DNA from: Synchiropus splendidus
Taxonomy: Eukaryota > Chordata > Actinopteri > Syngnathiformes > Callionymidae
DNA: 64,000 nucleotides
NCBI RefSeq assembly: GCF_027744825.2
Contig: NC_071336.1
Location: 21,647,501-21,711,500 of the forward strand
Reading direction: 5' to 3'
Part shown: positions 36,675-49,798 of the stretch, piece after piece
Layout of the letters: each line of letters starts with the position of its first letter
Position numbering within the stretch: the first letter of the stretch is position 1
Notes under the pieces: model-generated
What the model was told of the DNA's origin: nothing
The model's input: the letters and a program-made list of their open reading frames with translations, nothing else
Databases searched by the model: none
Position numbers and translations under genes: made by a program

Positions 36675-36960
36675 GATCAAGGTAGGTGAAGAAGAGAGTG
36701 CAGGGTGAGTGGAGCGGGCTGAAATGCACAATATCAGCAAGAGCGAAAAGGAATGTTTATCAGACAAAAGTGAGACCTTGGTATAGAGACAGTAGCTCAG
36801 ACAACACTCAGGATCCTGTTGGGAGAGACAAGGAAGGACTAGATAAGAAAAGAAATAAATCAGAGAAAGACCTCATTGAAGATAAATAAGTTAGACTCAG
36901 TTATGACGTGGTGAGGAGATATAGATGACACGTTGGATGAAGAAGAGGAAGACAACAATG
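36675..36960 (+). pseudogene. Degenerate LINE C-terminal fragment
   Basis: The plus strand reads VKKRVQGEWSGLKCTISARA followed by KRNVYQTKVRPW. This follows the KKRVQ.GW.GW...SARVKGKVY.TVVRP stretch in the C-terminal half of fish LINE open reading frame 2, the same broad family as the fragment at 14.7 kb. The motif that normally sits between the tryptophan block and SAR is shortened. Further downstream the match fades into Lys/Glu-rich sequence with stops. It is a dead fragment. Confidence 0.65.
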
Positions 36961-39471
36961 CAGTTCATGAATGTGGTATAGAAGTAGATAAAGAGGGCAG
37001 GTGTTTATTGTTGATAACCATTTTGTTTTATTTTATAAATAAATATAAAAATGCAGCGCACACTGAATTTTATTTTGTGTATATATGAACATGTCTTATA
37101 TATATATATAATATAAATACCCATGACTTATGTTGCACTATGTGCTGCATTATTAGAACTGATTTGTATGTCCACCAACCCTTTTGACTCCACTGTATTG
37201 TGTATTGTGCCTCATTGCTGCCATTATTTTAATATTTGTCAAATCCCCCATGTTTCCTCATTTGACATACATTTGCACCCACCACACATGCATTTTATGT
37301 TATTTAAAGTCCTCCACCCAGTTACAAACACGCACACCCACACACCCACACACAAACGCTTCAGTCATTAAAATAAAGCGATAGGCTTTTTTTTTTTTAT
37401 AAATTTACTTTTCAACTCCCAAGACCAAGGAAAAAGTCAGCGGCGCAGCGGTGAAAAGAGTCCCCCTGGAAACAATGAGGGGAATGATCATTTGTTGTTC
37501 TTGAAAACCCGGTGAGGTTTCACAGAGGTTAAGCTTCCCTTTGATGTGTTTTTAACTCGTTTCAGCTCTGCAGTGGGATTAGTCAGCTTCTCACACACAG
37601 AAAACACACAGCCACACACACATGCGGCGCACGCAGGCTCTTAATTTCCACACCGTGAGTTTGTCTCTCGCAAAGACAAAAAGCACAGAACCGGCGTCTT
37701 CCTCATCTAATTTCATCAAATGAGCGTGTGCGGCGCTTCACTCCTGCATGTGTGGTCCCGAAGAAATATGTGGTAAACCAGCAAAATATCGCCAATAAGA
37801 GTTCTCTTTTTATCTCAAATTAGCGCCAGGCTCTCGGTGAACACAGTGGCTCAGTGACAATGAAGTTGAAACACTTTCCTCATAATGGCAACTCTTAACA
37901 GTCTCCACCATGAATAATGAGATCCCTTCTGAACATAGACATGATTTATGTTTGCATGTTTGTCTGTGTGTAAAAGTGTTAATTTGGGGTTCCCACCAGA
38001 GCTTGGTTTAATTCGAAACAAAATCATTATCAAAGTGCTCAATATTGCCATTATAAAGAGTGTTTTCATTTATTATTATGTGTTGTTTATAAGTGTGCAG
38101 TGCATTCGCTGGTGGGAAGAGTTGTGTATGTTCGCATTGATGCTGTAGCGATTGTAGAAATGCTTTGATAGCCACCCATCTGAAGGTGCAATACCTCGAT
38201 GGGTCAGTGACAAGAGCTGAAACGTAGAGAGCAAAACAGTCACCACGGCATTTAAGCAGCCCTTTCCAGCAGAATCCGACTGGGCTAAAGATATTGGTGT
38301 GCAGCGTTGCAAACTCTCAGCATTAGATTGCGCAGTTATTTTATAAAAAACTGTGTTCAAAAAGTTCGGTGTTTTTTTTTTTTTTTTTCTGGTCAGTACT
38401 TAGCCAGCACTTCCACAGGCGAGTTCACATATGTTGCCAGTTACGTGTTTACTGTGGCAGATGCGACACCATACTCCGTTGTTCAGATTCCAGAGTATGG
38501 GCTATGCCACACTATCGCGAATCAGTGCGATGATCTCATCTTCATCTGAGGATGAACTCCCCCAGAGTACATCGGTAGCGCCCGCTACAGACTTCCCAGG
38601 CAACTGGAAGAGGAATTTATGACAGAGGGGAGGAGGCGATTCGGAGCTGGGAATTTCTCAGTTCCAAGGAAAACTGGGATGCACCAATCCACAGAACCCT
38701 GGCTACTTATTTTGCTTACAAAGACAAAGTATTGGCACCAGTCTTTGTAGGTCACTTTGTTTTGACAACTCCATGGAATGGAATTGTAAACGATGATAAA
38801 AGGGCAGGCATATCTCCTACCAGAGCGCGGCATTATTGTTTTTTGACACAGTTTTGTTCGCATCTTGTTTGACTGCAACCTTTTTTACCTCCCTCTGGAA
38901 ACTTCAAAGCGGAAGATAGATATAATTCACTTGTACAATTATATTATTGTTTTTGCCAAGATCACATTGGATAAAAATTTGAAAACATTAAGATTGCAAG
39001 AACATCAGAAACTTTTTGCACTTTTGTTCCTTCCTGATTCTTTTCATTTGATACAAGATACACAGAAAAACCCTTGTATTGGCCTCTGTACACGACAAGG
39101 AATAACTTTCTCATCCTGAAATTCAATTTCACAGCCCTTATCGCCTACAGACTGATCATCAAGTCTATAGAGTATTGTTGTTGCTTTTGTTGAGACGAGA
39201 AAAACACTAAATATTAGTTTAAAAAAAACAGAGAAAGAAATGTTATGGGACAAAAAAAAGTAAATGTGAATAGAAGAGTGGGCACAGATTTCAGGTTTAT
39301 ACAGGATAGAGTGAGCATGTTGTCCTTATCATCCCACCGCAGAAAGCTGCCACCTAATGGGTCCAGTGTGAAGAGGAAATGAGGGCTCGGCCTGATGCAG
39401 CCTGATTACCCATCAACTCAAACGTACATCAAAGAAGGAGGGAAGAGGAGGAGGAGGAAAATGAGCTGAAG

Positions 39472-39499
39472 GTGTGTGTGTGTGTGTGTGTGTGTGTGT
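39472..39499. repeat. (GT)n microsatellite
   Basis: About 14 GT dinucleotides directly after a purine-rich stretch (GAGGAGGAGGAAAATGAGCTGAAG). The purine stretch looks exon-like in one frame, but it lacks a pyrimidine tract and a normal donor. Confidence 0.9.
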
Positions 39500-40814
39500 T
39501 GTGGGTGAAGGTGAGTCATCATCACCTGCTTTAGCTGTCTCTCACGTGGCCGTTTTGCCCAACCTTGAAGGGGCTCTGAATGAGGAGGTTCTCTGAATGG
39601 GAAGTACATGTAGAAAAGGAGGAGTGAACAGAGAAAAACAGGCAGAGGAAGCACGGACGTTGACAGAGGGAGGAGACGAGACTTAAAAAAAAAAAAAAAG
39701 AATTGTCGAGCTCTGTATGGGGAGGGTAATGAAATCTGCCTTTTAGCTAATAACATCTCGGGATGCTTCTGTTAGTTTTTGCGTCAATTGCGGCACTTGG
39801 GTTTGTGTCCACACGCTTGTCTGCGGCCATCGCCGCGGCGATGGTGAATGGTCAGCATTTGAAATTCATCACCCTTCGGAGAACAGTGTCCCATTTCTCC
39901 CCAACACTATGAATCCATTACTGTCACACTCTCACACCTATAATCATATTCATCATCCTCACCTACACCGCGGCTTCAATTTCTATTCCGCAGCAGTCCC
40001 AATATGGCAGCTGATGCCCTTCATTAGTCTCCCCTTACCTTCTCTTTGGAGGCTGTATCCCCACCCCTTTCTGTCTCATTGACACACACAGCTCTTTATT
40101 TCATCCCATCGCTCCGCATCTTTTCTATAGAAAACCTCATTTCCTGTTTCTCTGTTCTGCTTATTTTTTAATCTGTCACTCATTCCTCATTACCCCCCCG
40201 CCCCCCTCTCTCTCTGTTTCATTAGCATACAGAGTAAGAAGATGGCGCCGGGGTAATCTCCTCAAGCCGTCTCTGACAAAATGGAGGGCGTCATCGGGTT
40301 GTAGCGCTGTCATCAAGCGCCAAACCTGCGCTGGTGACTGCCCATGACACACACACACACACACTCTCTCTCTCTCGCTTCATTCATATACGCGGCATGT
40401 GGCGTCGGAAGCTGGTTTCCCTAATTGGGTGTGACACATCAAAGCGTAGTCGCACCAATCTCACCTGACAGCCACGTACACACGTGTTAGCGTCGCTGTC
40501 CACAACAACAGAGAGAAACATTGACAGGTATCCAAGTAGAATCGCTTCACTTTAACTGTCGCTTTAATAACAAACGCCCCATTTGTTTGTTGCACTGAAT
40601 TCATCACAGAAACGTTCAGATCCTTCGCAGGTCAGAGCAGCATGTTTTTTCTTCCTGCTTTCAAACTTTCAAACAGGTGATGGATTGGTCTCCAGTGGAA
40701 CAATGGAACTCAGCATTGTACTGGAAGAGCCCATACTACTTAAATCAAGAGAGCGTGATATCACATGACAGAACTCAGTGACCACTGCAGCTGCCGCCTC
40801 TGACTCATCGTCCT

Positions 40815-40970
40815 TCCTGTGCGGAGCTTATGAGTTTCCTCCAGGTACTCTGGTTTCCATCCAGCACATAAATATTCGACCCCTGTCCAAAGTTCCTCAT
40901 ACCTCGATCCCTATGTGGCTGGGATTGATGTCAGTGTCCTGACCTCGGAACCGTGAAATGAATGGTGATT
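40815..40970 (-). repeat. Reverse-oriented remnant of the dispersed fish repeat seen at 26.6 kb
   Basis: GTGCGGAGCTTATGAGTTTCC, then CAGGTACTCTGGTTTCCATCC, and about 80 bp on CCTATGTGGCTGGGATTGATG, with AATGAATGG at the end. Order and spacing follow, in reverse complement, the same common teleost intronic repeat family (a GTTTGCATGTTCTCC... GGTACTCCGGTTTCC... AGCTGGGATAGG... GAATGAATG consensus from memory). It is heavily diverged. Confidence 0.45.
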
Positions 40971-41927
40971 TGACAAACGTTATGAATGATTTTAAATGTA
41001 ACTCATATTGTTTTTTTTTATATATGTGAAAATGAAGTAAAATAAACTCATTACAGAAATGTACTGCAAAAGGCTTCTTCCATAAACATTAGTATCAAAA
41101 GGTATTCACACCCATCTGTTGAATTTACCCACTGTGGCTCAGCTAATCTATGTGATCTATATGTTGATTTCTTGTAAGTGATACTGCACATTTCTTGATT
41201 TTTGAACAGTAAATTGAACAGTGAAAAGCGCAGTACACGTCTTTAATGGTCCTCAGTCCCGCTGATTCGTAGGCATCGCCTTAATTTTGAGGATTTTCCA
41301 TCTGCACCAGGGAAGTGAAACTCATGGAAGGGACCAACACTTCAGAGACACCGAGTCACAAAACGTAGAAAATGTATTCATTGTCACTCCTTTAACAGGA
41401 ATTAAAAGTCGAAAACGGAAAGCGACATCAGTCACTCTGAGCCTCACTTTAGATCAAAGCATGTGCTGAGTGAAAATACATATTTTATCCTCCTTCACCG
41501 TTGCTCAAACATATTTCAGTTTTTTTAAGTCTTTCATCAAATTCTCTTACATCTGCATATATTTTTCTATTGTCTGTTTTTTGGATCATTTGAAGGTTTC
41601 TCCATACAGCACAATATCAAAAGCACTTGACAAAATGTTTCCTGTGTCGCGTGTGTCACACTTTAACTTGTATATAATGTTCACCCAGGAGTTTTATGTA
41701 AGATTATCATCTTCTATAATGATTAAAACTGTTGACATGAAATGGTAATAAGTGAAACCTCCGGAACAGGTATCAGGATGTTTAATGAGACTGAGCTTGG
41801 GCTAGGCCTGATAAAATCTGTAGGTCCAGCTCTGTAGATGAGTGGAAGAGGAAGAATCGTCCTTTTTGAAGTGCATTTGGGAGATTTCACCAAATAATTT
41901 GGGTACGAGAGACAACTGAATATTTTA

Positions 41928-41990
41928 AAGCCGGCCGCATAAAATAAATTGATGGGCCCAATTTGGCTCCCGGAACACAAGTTTGACACA
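41928..41990 (+). repeat. Remnant end of a hAT-type repeat (TTTGGCTCCCGG...AGTTTGACAC)
   Basis: AAGCCGGCCGCATAAAATAAA, then GGGCCCAATTTGGCTCCCGG and ACAAGTTTGACACA, resemble the widespread vertebrate repeat end whose consensus reads GGCCCGGATTTGGCCCGCGGGCC...AGTTTGACACC. The matching other end was not found. Confidence 0.4.
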
Positions 41991-44900
41991 AAACTTCTTC
42001 GCTCCATAAAGGGCTTCAGTGGTTTTAGGTCTATTAAAATTACATCACTTGTGAAGTATGTAGAGGGACATACATTTGGCTTACTTTGAAAAAAAAAAAA
42101 ACATTGACATCAGCTGAGCTTGTAGTTGAAGATTGTCATCCCAAGTGTGTAGGAGGGGGGATAAAAAGTCTCGTCTACTCGAGCTTGTCCTCAGATTTTT
42201 TTCTTTTTTTCTGTGCAATGCTGATCTGGACGTATGGAAGATGAAAACAAAATCTCATCTTACTTGGGCCCAGATTTGATTTAAGAGCAAAAAAGACAAA
42301 AGTGGCTTGCCAATACTCTGCGATATCAGGCAGGTTGACATCTAAAAAGTCAGACGCGAACAGAGAGAGGAACAGCAATGCCAAACAAGAAGAGAGTGAA
42401 GGATGAATTCCCAGGAGGCAGCATTACTCGTCTGTGAGCTTGTCACTAATAGTGTCCCTGACATGGTTATGAGAGCTGGAAATACTCTGGTGCTAATAGA
42501 CAGATTATGGAAAGAAACGAAGCTTGTCCTGAAATCCTCTTAGCAAGACGTCTCCTTTTTATTTATTTATTTCCTGCCATATTTCTTTCTTTCTCTCCAC
42601 TCCTCTTCCTCTACTACCCTGGCCTTGCCGTTGTCTCATTGTGCAAGTTTCATGTTTTGCCTGACGTTTGGTGTTGTGTCTCTCTCTTTGTCTGTGTCTC
42701 GTTTTTTTTTTGTCTCACACAGTTTCAAAAGGCACTTTATTTATTGTCCCGGGGGAGCGCTACATTATGCATTAACCTGTTCAATTATGCATTCATTTAT
42801 GCAGCCGTTGCCTTATGTAAATGCACTTTATGATTAAACAAATTGTTTCGTTGTTTGGCCGTGTGTTCCCCACGTTGAGTGTTTGCCAGTGACATCATGC
42901 AGCAGTAGCAAGAGACTACAGGCTCAAGTGTGTGTGTTGGTTTGTGCCCCACTAAACTGATGAGCGGGCCTTGGAGATTTGAGAACACACTGAGGAATTT
43001 AGAAAGCTCTAAACAGCGGGGGGAAAAGATTTCCTAAGTGGCTACATTCACCACATTCTTATCTGGAAATCCATTAAAGAGGTCAATTAATGCTTTGTCT
43101 TCCAATAAAACACAAAAATACATTGCGACATCCGTGATCTACGACGAATTAGGACATATTATCCCAATTAATATGTATTAGCAAAACAGAGTTCAGGTCA
43201 CACAAAGTTGGAATTACAATTTTAGATCTTTAAATAAACTGCAGTAATGTTACATTTTTCTGTTTTGATATATTCTCATGTTAACGTTTAGAGAGCTAAA
43301 ACTGCTAGGTCACCTTTTTTAAAATGTTTTTTAAAGCTGCAATGAACAGCTTTTCTAGAAGAGAAACAATAAAGAAAACATCTTAGTGCATTCCTTACTC
43401 AAATGGTTTATTTCATGTTATTGCTTAAAGACAGTAACAGTCATAGTCAGCATTCGCCATGTAACCTGTGTAATGTGTTCTGTTGCGAATTTATGCGTAT
43501 TAACTGGGTTATAAGAGGGAAACTACTAAACACATTTAAACTTAACTTGAGCTTAGGGACATCAGAGGTCTGATAATGCAACACAAAGATGGTCAGACAG
43601 AGAGAATTATTAGTTCCTGTCCTCGTCCCCACTCACCACTTGTACTTAAGGTTCAACTTGGTAAACCGTCATTGACTTCCACACGCTTATGAGAGCAACT
43701 TCAGCAGACATTGTCAACAAGACAGGACTTTTCTTTGCTTTTCTAACGCCGGTAAAAACAACGTGTTTCAAAACTGCAACCATAGGATTTACATTCATAA
43801 TGTAATCTCCCACAGATTTCCTCTCACCGTGTAAATCACAAACAAACTAATAAGATGTTTAGTTAAATCGAAAGTACCAGACATTGAAACTTGTCATGTG
43901 GTGATTTAGGTCCAATGATGCTAATCCTTAATGGAGATTTATACTTTTGACATGGGAGGGGAAAAAAAAAATGTTGATCTTGCTTCAGGTTTGAGGGCGT
44001 TTTGCGTCATCGAGAGGAAACTTTTTCAACTATTATTTCTATATATTACTTTATGTATTTCCTTATGGAAATGGAACTAACTATGCACCAAAAAAATGAA
44101 AAATATGTTCTAGTTCTAGTGTCAAAAATGTCAAAGAACATTATATAGTAATTATAATGACTAAAACTACAGCATTAGATCAAGAGAGCCAGTCATTTCA
44201 ATGAGTCTGTATTGATACAAACAAAATCCCCTCTGGTCCGTGTGAGCATCATCTATGAAGTGCCACAAACCTTTTTTTCGAGAAGCCTCAGCAGAAACAG
44301 AAACTACCCAAGGCTTACTATTGACCAAACTTGACATGTTTCACTTTATGGCTGCTTCCGCTCAGTTTTAGTCAAGTTTCTACTACACTACATGTGACAT
44401 AGCCCTGAGTGCATCTTGAGGGCAACAGTTTGAAACTACTTCATGTCTACTGTCTGCCCATTTCAAGCCATTTCAGAATGGGATTCTAAATCGTTCCCTT
44501 GATGGACTTGCTGCGCGACGTCTGTTCCAGTTAAATATGTGTATGGCGCCACTCAAGAAAACAGAACAGGCAACATCCTTATACGGTTGTGCTCACACAG
44601 AGCAACTGCAGTTCCACTCCAAACCTCTGGGCTATGACTGAGCAGTGAACAATATCTTCATAGGAGACTTGGAATATGGGTAAAGAAGCCTATTTTGGTT
44701 GCTTGTATCCTCCAGTTTGAATACAAGTGGGGATAGTATTTAAGGTAGTTTGAGTAACAATTGTCTTTCTGGGTAAATCACGATACCATGTAGTGTAAAA
44801 TACCATACAAGGGTGCAAACTAATGAAGTAGAAGTTAATTTTTTTGCATGTAACGTGATCAGAAAATACGCATTCCAGTCCACGAAAAACAAAACAATTG

Positions 44901-47900
44901 GTTGCAACTCTGGCAATGACAAAAACTCATATCAGGAGCCTCGACATCTCCCAATTCAAAACTAGACGGATTGACGTCTCAATCCGAGCTATAAATAAAT
45001 CCCCTCTATCTGACAAGAGAAATGAGCAACCGTTAAGACAGATGAACTGTGCCTTGATAGTGAGCCGACTTATCTCAAGCAAAGACCCACCTTTGATCTA
45101 CTCCACCATCTTCCACTGGCTTCCATCTGATACCTGGTATCTGATGTACCCACAGCACTGAGCAGTGAGGAATTGTGGAAGAAAAGATGAATGGAATCTG
45201 CATTAAGACACCTCGACAGCAGCCGTTCTATTTTTCCGACAAACACGGCTTCCCTGCTCATAGGCAACCATTTCTCAGTCATGTGGTTGTAACTCTGTAA
45301 CTGTTTCCCCCATGCACCATCTTTCTCCTTTCCCCTTCTTCCTCTCTGCCGGGGTGTGAGTGAGTGATGGAGTTTTAGTGGACCCTGCAAGCGCTCCTGT
45401 GGTTCTTCTGTGCCACACATCAGAGCCCGAGCATTAGCCCGCTGCATGCTTCAGGAGTTTAGCTTGGCAAAGCACCAGGCCTTAACTACCTCCTCTGTAG
45501 CTGCCAGCAAGACCCAACCAACCACCACATCCCTCCTCCAACACATGGAATTACCCTGATGTTGCACTGTTTGTATATTTATTCATTAACCTTTATTTAG
45601 AGGCCAAATTGTGTTGTGATAGAGTTCATTTGAAGGGTGTCTCCTGACGCTGGATGAGTTTTTCTTGGCACACGTGTCCACTCCTGCCCATAGAACTTAT
45701 AAATAAGTTAGTCGGCTTCTTTTTTGGAATGGAACAGTGAGATGGAAGGAGAACTGGTCTGTCTAAAATGTGTCCATCTTCAACTATTGTATTGCAATAG
45801 TAATAGTATAGGGGCTCACACTTTGGTCAGGGATTACCAGGTTTTTGTCATTTTAAAGCCTGTCGTTCTGAAACTGCTCGGCCGACTTATTTCGGCAGTA
45901 AGAACTCTTGATTCAAGTCGGCACTCCATGCTACACCAGCAGACTTGAGGAAACTCAGCATGTACTTGATCTTAGGTGAATGTAACTCAAGGATGTTCAA
46001 ATGTAAACTAATTCACTAGGACTCAAACGTCACAGACCAACACAACACAAAGTGAAGTAAGATACAGTAATGATGAGTAGGAACACCTATTTAATACACA
46101 CTCATTGCACCCCAACATCTCTCCCTAAACATCAGCGCACTAGCAGGATACCAGATGAATTCATGTAAGTTTCGGATAACAAGTGGCTATTTTTTTCCCC
46201 AGAGTCTGAACCCCATGTCTGAAACACTAAAATATGGATTTTTATGGGCAAACATGCCTCTTCACATTAAGTCGTTGAGGCTCATCTAGACCAATGCACC
46301 CCATCCTCACTCCCATGGCATAATATCCTGACATTGGGGGTGTGTCTTACTCATGGTGACTTTCAGTACTGTCACGAAAGAGGACAGCCACGTAAGGGGT
46401 TACACTTACCAACTAACATCCAATATGATTCAGTGAAGAGAGCTTCCGGACGCCTCTCCATCCCTCACACTTCCCTTAAGTTCTAAGGTTGAAAGAATGA
46501 CAGGTGGAAGTCACAGCCCGCAAACATCTTTATTCAATCAAATCTGTCTTATTATTGAGTTATGCATGGTTTTTCTAGAGTTATATAAATGTCAGTGCAG
46601 CTTGGTAATTGTTTTTTGCTTTTCTCTTAAATCAATTAAATAAGATTTAATAAGGCAGAAAAGTTCCAGGAGTATATTTATAACTAATGGCTTATCCTGA
46701 GTGGTGCAAAGTAAATAAGTCATAATAGTGAGTCAGTTCATGGGAAGTAGCCTGTAGTCCTGTAAACCAAAACTCAGCTGTGGGATCAGGTGTAGACGGT
46801 TGTTGTAGTAGTTGGTACTGCGGCATTGTGGTAACACAAATTGTTGTCAAATACATGAATTTGAATAAAGTGACCACGGCAGCAGAAGGGAATACAGGCG
46901 GAGACATTAAAGGGCGCAGCTCTTGGCAACAAGCTGGAGCTTTTCTTCTCCTTGTTCTTGGGCTGGTTTCCCATGTACTTGACATGGTTGGCAATGGTTG
47001 ACTGCCTATTAGCCTTCTCAACTGAATCCCAATTGTATCCATTACAGCTATTCTGTGTTATGGTAAATCCTAAAAAGCAGATGGTAAATGATACCATGAC
47101 AGAATAGAGGGGGGGGGGACATTGTAGCCTCAGGCTGTGCCACACACTGCCAACAACCCTCTGGTCACCTCCATGTATTCACAAGTGTGTTTGCTGCATA
47201 TGTTCAAAACACATCTTAAACACATGAATTTAAATTATGCTACTTTATTAAATAATAATCAGTGAAATGTTATGTTGGCATTATTTATTACATTTCTAAT
47301 GAAGGACAGCGAAAACGCAAACTCCACACACCACGTTCCTGCTAATTCCTCGACACAGCGTTTGGCTAATATGCATCTATAACGGCTCTCTGGTGGTGTT
47401 GCAACAGAATAATTTATCAAAACAAATGCTCCATTTTATGCTTTTGCTGAATTGGATGTGACCAGCTCTAAAAGATGCAATGCCTGGGCATGCAATATGC
47501 ATGAAATTATGCTAATGCACAGCACTTGCATTTATATATATCAACATATGGACATATGTGTATAATTTTATTACTAAAAAAACAGGCTGCATGGACTGAT
47601 ATCCAGTGATTTACAGGAAAAGCAAACTTGGCACTAACCTTTTCCCCCCAGTCTTCATTAGCAAAAATGACAATATATTAAGACACAAGTAAAAATGGTG
47701 CACTCTTCATCAATATAGTTGTTTTAATGCAGGACCGTTTTATGAGATGTATCCTGAGAATTACATCCACCAGAGCCATTTAAACTGCACTGAAAGATTT
47801 AATTATTTTGTTCACCGCTCTTCATTGTTAAAATCAATCAGGCTTTGCGATATACAATTTTTCATGGAGTAATTTAAATATTTTATGGCCGCAGTCTCCC

Positions 47901-48572
47901 TCAACATGAGTTTTACCAAACAACCACAAGGAAATGAAAACATTTATATCCCAGTGCTTTCATTTGCATTTAAAGGCGTAGTGTTTGCAAACTGACCAGT
48001 AGATTACATTGTTAAAGCAAAATCACTTCCTTCTTTGAAGAATAATACAAATATTTTTAACAACCTGATGTGTCCATGTGAAAATATGAATGTGTTTATG
48101 TGAAAATATAAACATCAGTTTGTATCTTCAGACAACAGGGAACCTTTGTAAGTGCAGGAGTTCCTGGTCCACTGATCACACTGATGCACAAGACACGTCA
48201 CAGCTCGGATGATGACAACAACAACAACAAACATGGAGGAATCCCTGAACAAAAGCAAACAAAAGTAACCTGTTTGCTTTGGTTCAGGGATGTTTTTCGC
48301 TACACAATGGCCAGGGTTTCCACTGCCCTGAATGTATTTGAAATTTTTATAAAATTGAAATTCTTATACAAATATTTTCAAGACATTAAAAGAGCTTTAG
48401 TTTAAATAAGATGATATAAAAACTTGAGTATAGCCACCATCGTGATTTATTGTGCTACTATCAAGCTGATGCAAAATAAACAATATTTTGTTGTTTAAAT
48501 GTATGTATGGGGTCCATCGTTTGATTCAGTAATATATATATATTGCAACTATATATATATATATATATACAT

Positions 48573-48620
48573 ATACAGATTGAATGTCCGTTTCTTGTAC
48601 TGCAGATAGGACCTGCGGTG

Positions 48621-48664
<44 letters not shown>

Positions 48665-48712
48665 CACCGCAGGTCCTATCTGCAGTACAAGAAACGGACA
48701 TTCAATCTGTAT
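48573..48712. repeat. Perfect 140-bp palindrome with (AT)16 centre
   Basis: Left arm 48573-48626 and right arm 48659-48712 are exact reverse complements over 54 bp with no mismatch. The 32-bp alternating AT centre (48627-48658) is itself self-complementary. The left arm starts ATACAGATTGAATGTCC, and the junctions with the AT tract are GTGACACAC and GTGTGTCAC. Another AT run sits just to the left, at about 48552-48569. Open frames on both strands through it give mirrored Ile-Tyr repeats and are artefacts. No transposase gene or clear target-site duplication is visible. Confidence 0.93.
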
Positions 48713-49770
48713 CCCAAAAACATATATGTATTTCTTTACAAAATACATCTTTGCCTTTGAAAAGCTTCGAACTGACAGAAAAGCTGCAGGCGTGAATCCA
48801 AATTGTAGCAACTTGAAAGAAAGACATTCGACATGTTTTACGGCATCACTTTTGCATCGCTAGATAGCATGAATGCTATTTCATTCCTTGTTAAGGCACA
48901 TGCGCAGACACATTGGGGGCCGCTCACACATATTCATATGAGGACTGGTGACACCTCAGCAGTCACAGACTGGGCCATATATCTGCGATAATGGCTAGTG
49001 TGCTGATGATCAGAGCTATTTACTTTAAATGGCTCATTATCAGTGGAAGACTCTACCTTGGGACGGTGATGAGGACTTTGACAGATATATTGCCGAGTGG
49101 GAATCGCAGGCGATGATGATGAGCCACAGTACGGCTCCATGCTTTCATTCCCTCCCCGCGTCTCTTCAGCTCATTGTCACTTCACCTCTTTGTCCTCTGG
49201 TTCAGTTTTCGAATCACAAGTCGGTCGCAGTCAAGTGCTGCTGTCCTGCTGCACAGCAAGCTTCAGAGAGAGAACCCTGGCTGGGCAACATCTGCTCCGT
49301 TTTTTTCTTCATTGAATTATGAAGGATTTATGATAGCAATTTGATCTGGCGCATCACTTTCAGCGATGCTCTTGTTCTGCATGTTTAAGATATAGAGCAG
49401 CACTTTCAGTGTCTCTTTGGGGAGTTGGCGATGAGCGAAGCATGCGCCGCTGTGTGATGCTGCACTCGTCCCAATCACAGCTTTCACTCTTCAAAAGGAA
49501 ATATGACGACTCGAATTCACATTTGACATGGTTGTTATGAAGCCACTGGAAAATATAAAGTCTCCATTTCCACGTTTTCACAAGCCGGCGTTTATCTTGC
49601 CGTTTTAATTAGCAGCTGGCATTAATTTCAGCTTCGCCTTTTATGACCAATCGTTTACCAGCAAGAGGATGATGGCGGTAATATTGCAGACTTATGGGAT
49701 ACATTCCCGAGGTTAATGCGGTTGTTCTTTTTAATTACATTGTAATTGCGCCATTGTGTCTCTTTTTAAG

Positions 49771-49798
49771 GAGAAATGCAGAAGGAACATGAGGCGCT
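49771..49798 (+). CDS. Candidate 28-bp microexon E of the coiled-coil protein
   Basis: The acceptor is TGTGTCTCTTTTTAAG at 49770 and the donor a perfect GTAAGT at 49799. Exon D leaves one base (G) over. Joined to it, this exon reads Gly then EMQKEHEA, and ends with CT, a leucine codon awaiting its third base. The other two frames give no helical pattern. Glu/Lys-rich content, a good pyrimidine tract, a consensus donor and phase agreement with exon D together support it. At 28 bp, chance agreement cannot be excluded, and other exons could lie between. The next exon should start in phase 2, and none could be supported to the right. Confidence 0.5.

Larger units (their letters stand above)
34982..49770 (+). 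other. Intron of about 14.8 kb between exons D and E
   Basis: Strong donor GTGAGT at the left and acceptor TGTGTCTCTTTTTAAG at the right. Recognised contents are a LINE fragment at 36.7-37.0 kb, TG and CA/CT microsatellites at 39.5 and 40.35 kb, dispersed-repeat remnants at 40.8 and 41.9 kb, and the perfect palindrome at 48.6 kb. The stretches 35.1-36.6, 37.1-39.4, 42.1-48.5 and 48.8-49.7 kb carry only short frames with no supported product. Additional exons whose total length is a multiple of three cannot be ruled out. Confidence 0.55.

Noticed and set aside
38585..38878. 97-codon minus-strand frame and an overlapping plus frame with an SSSSEDE run, reminiscent of a transposase N-terminus.
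   Set aside because: Only an acidic run is shared. No catalytic or terminal-repeat evidence was found.
46692..47145. Minus-strand frames of 116 and 119 codons.
   Set aside because: The two overlap in different frames, neither shows a motif, and no splice sites support them.
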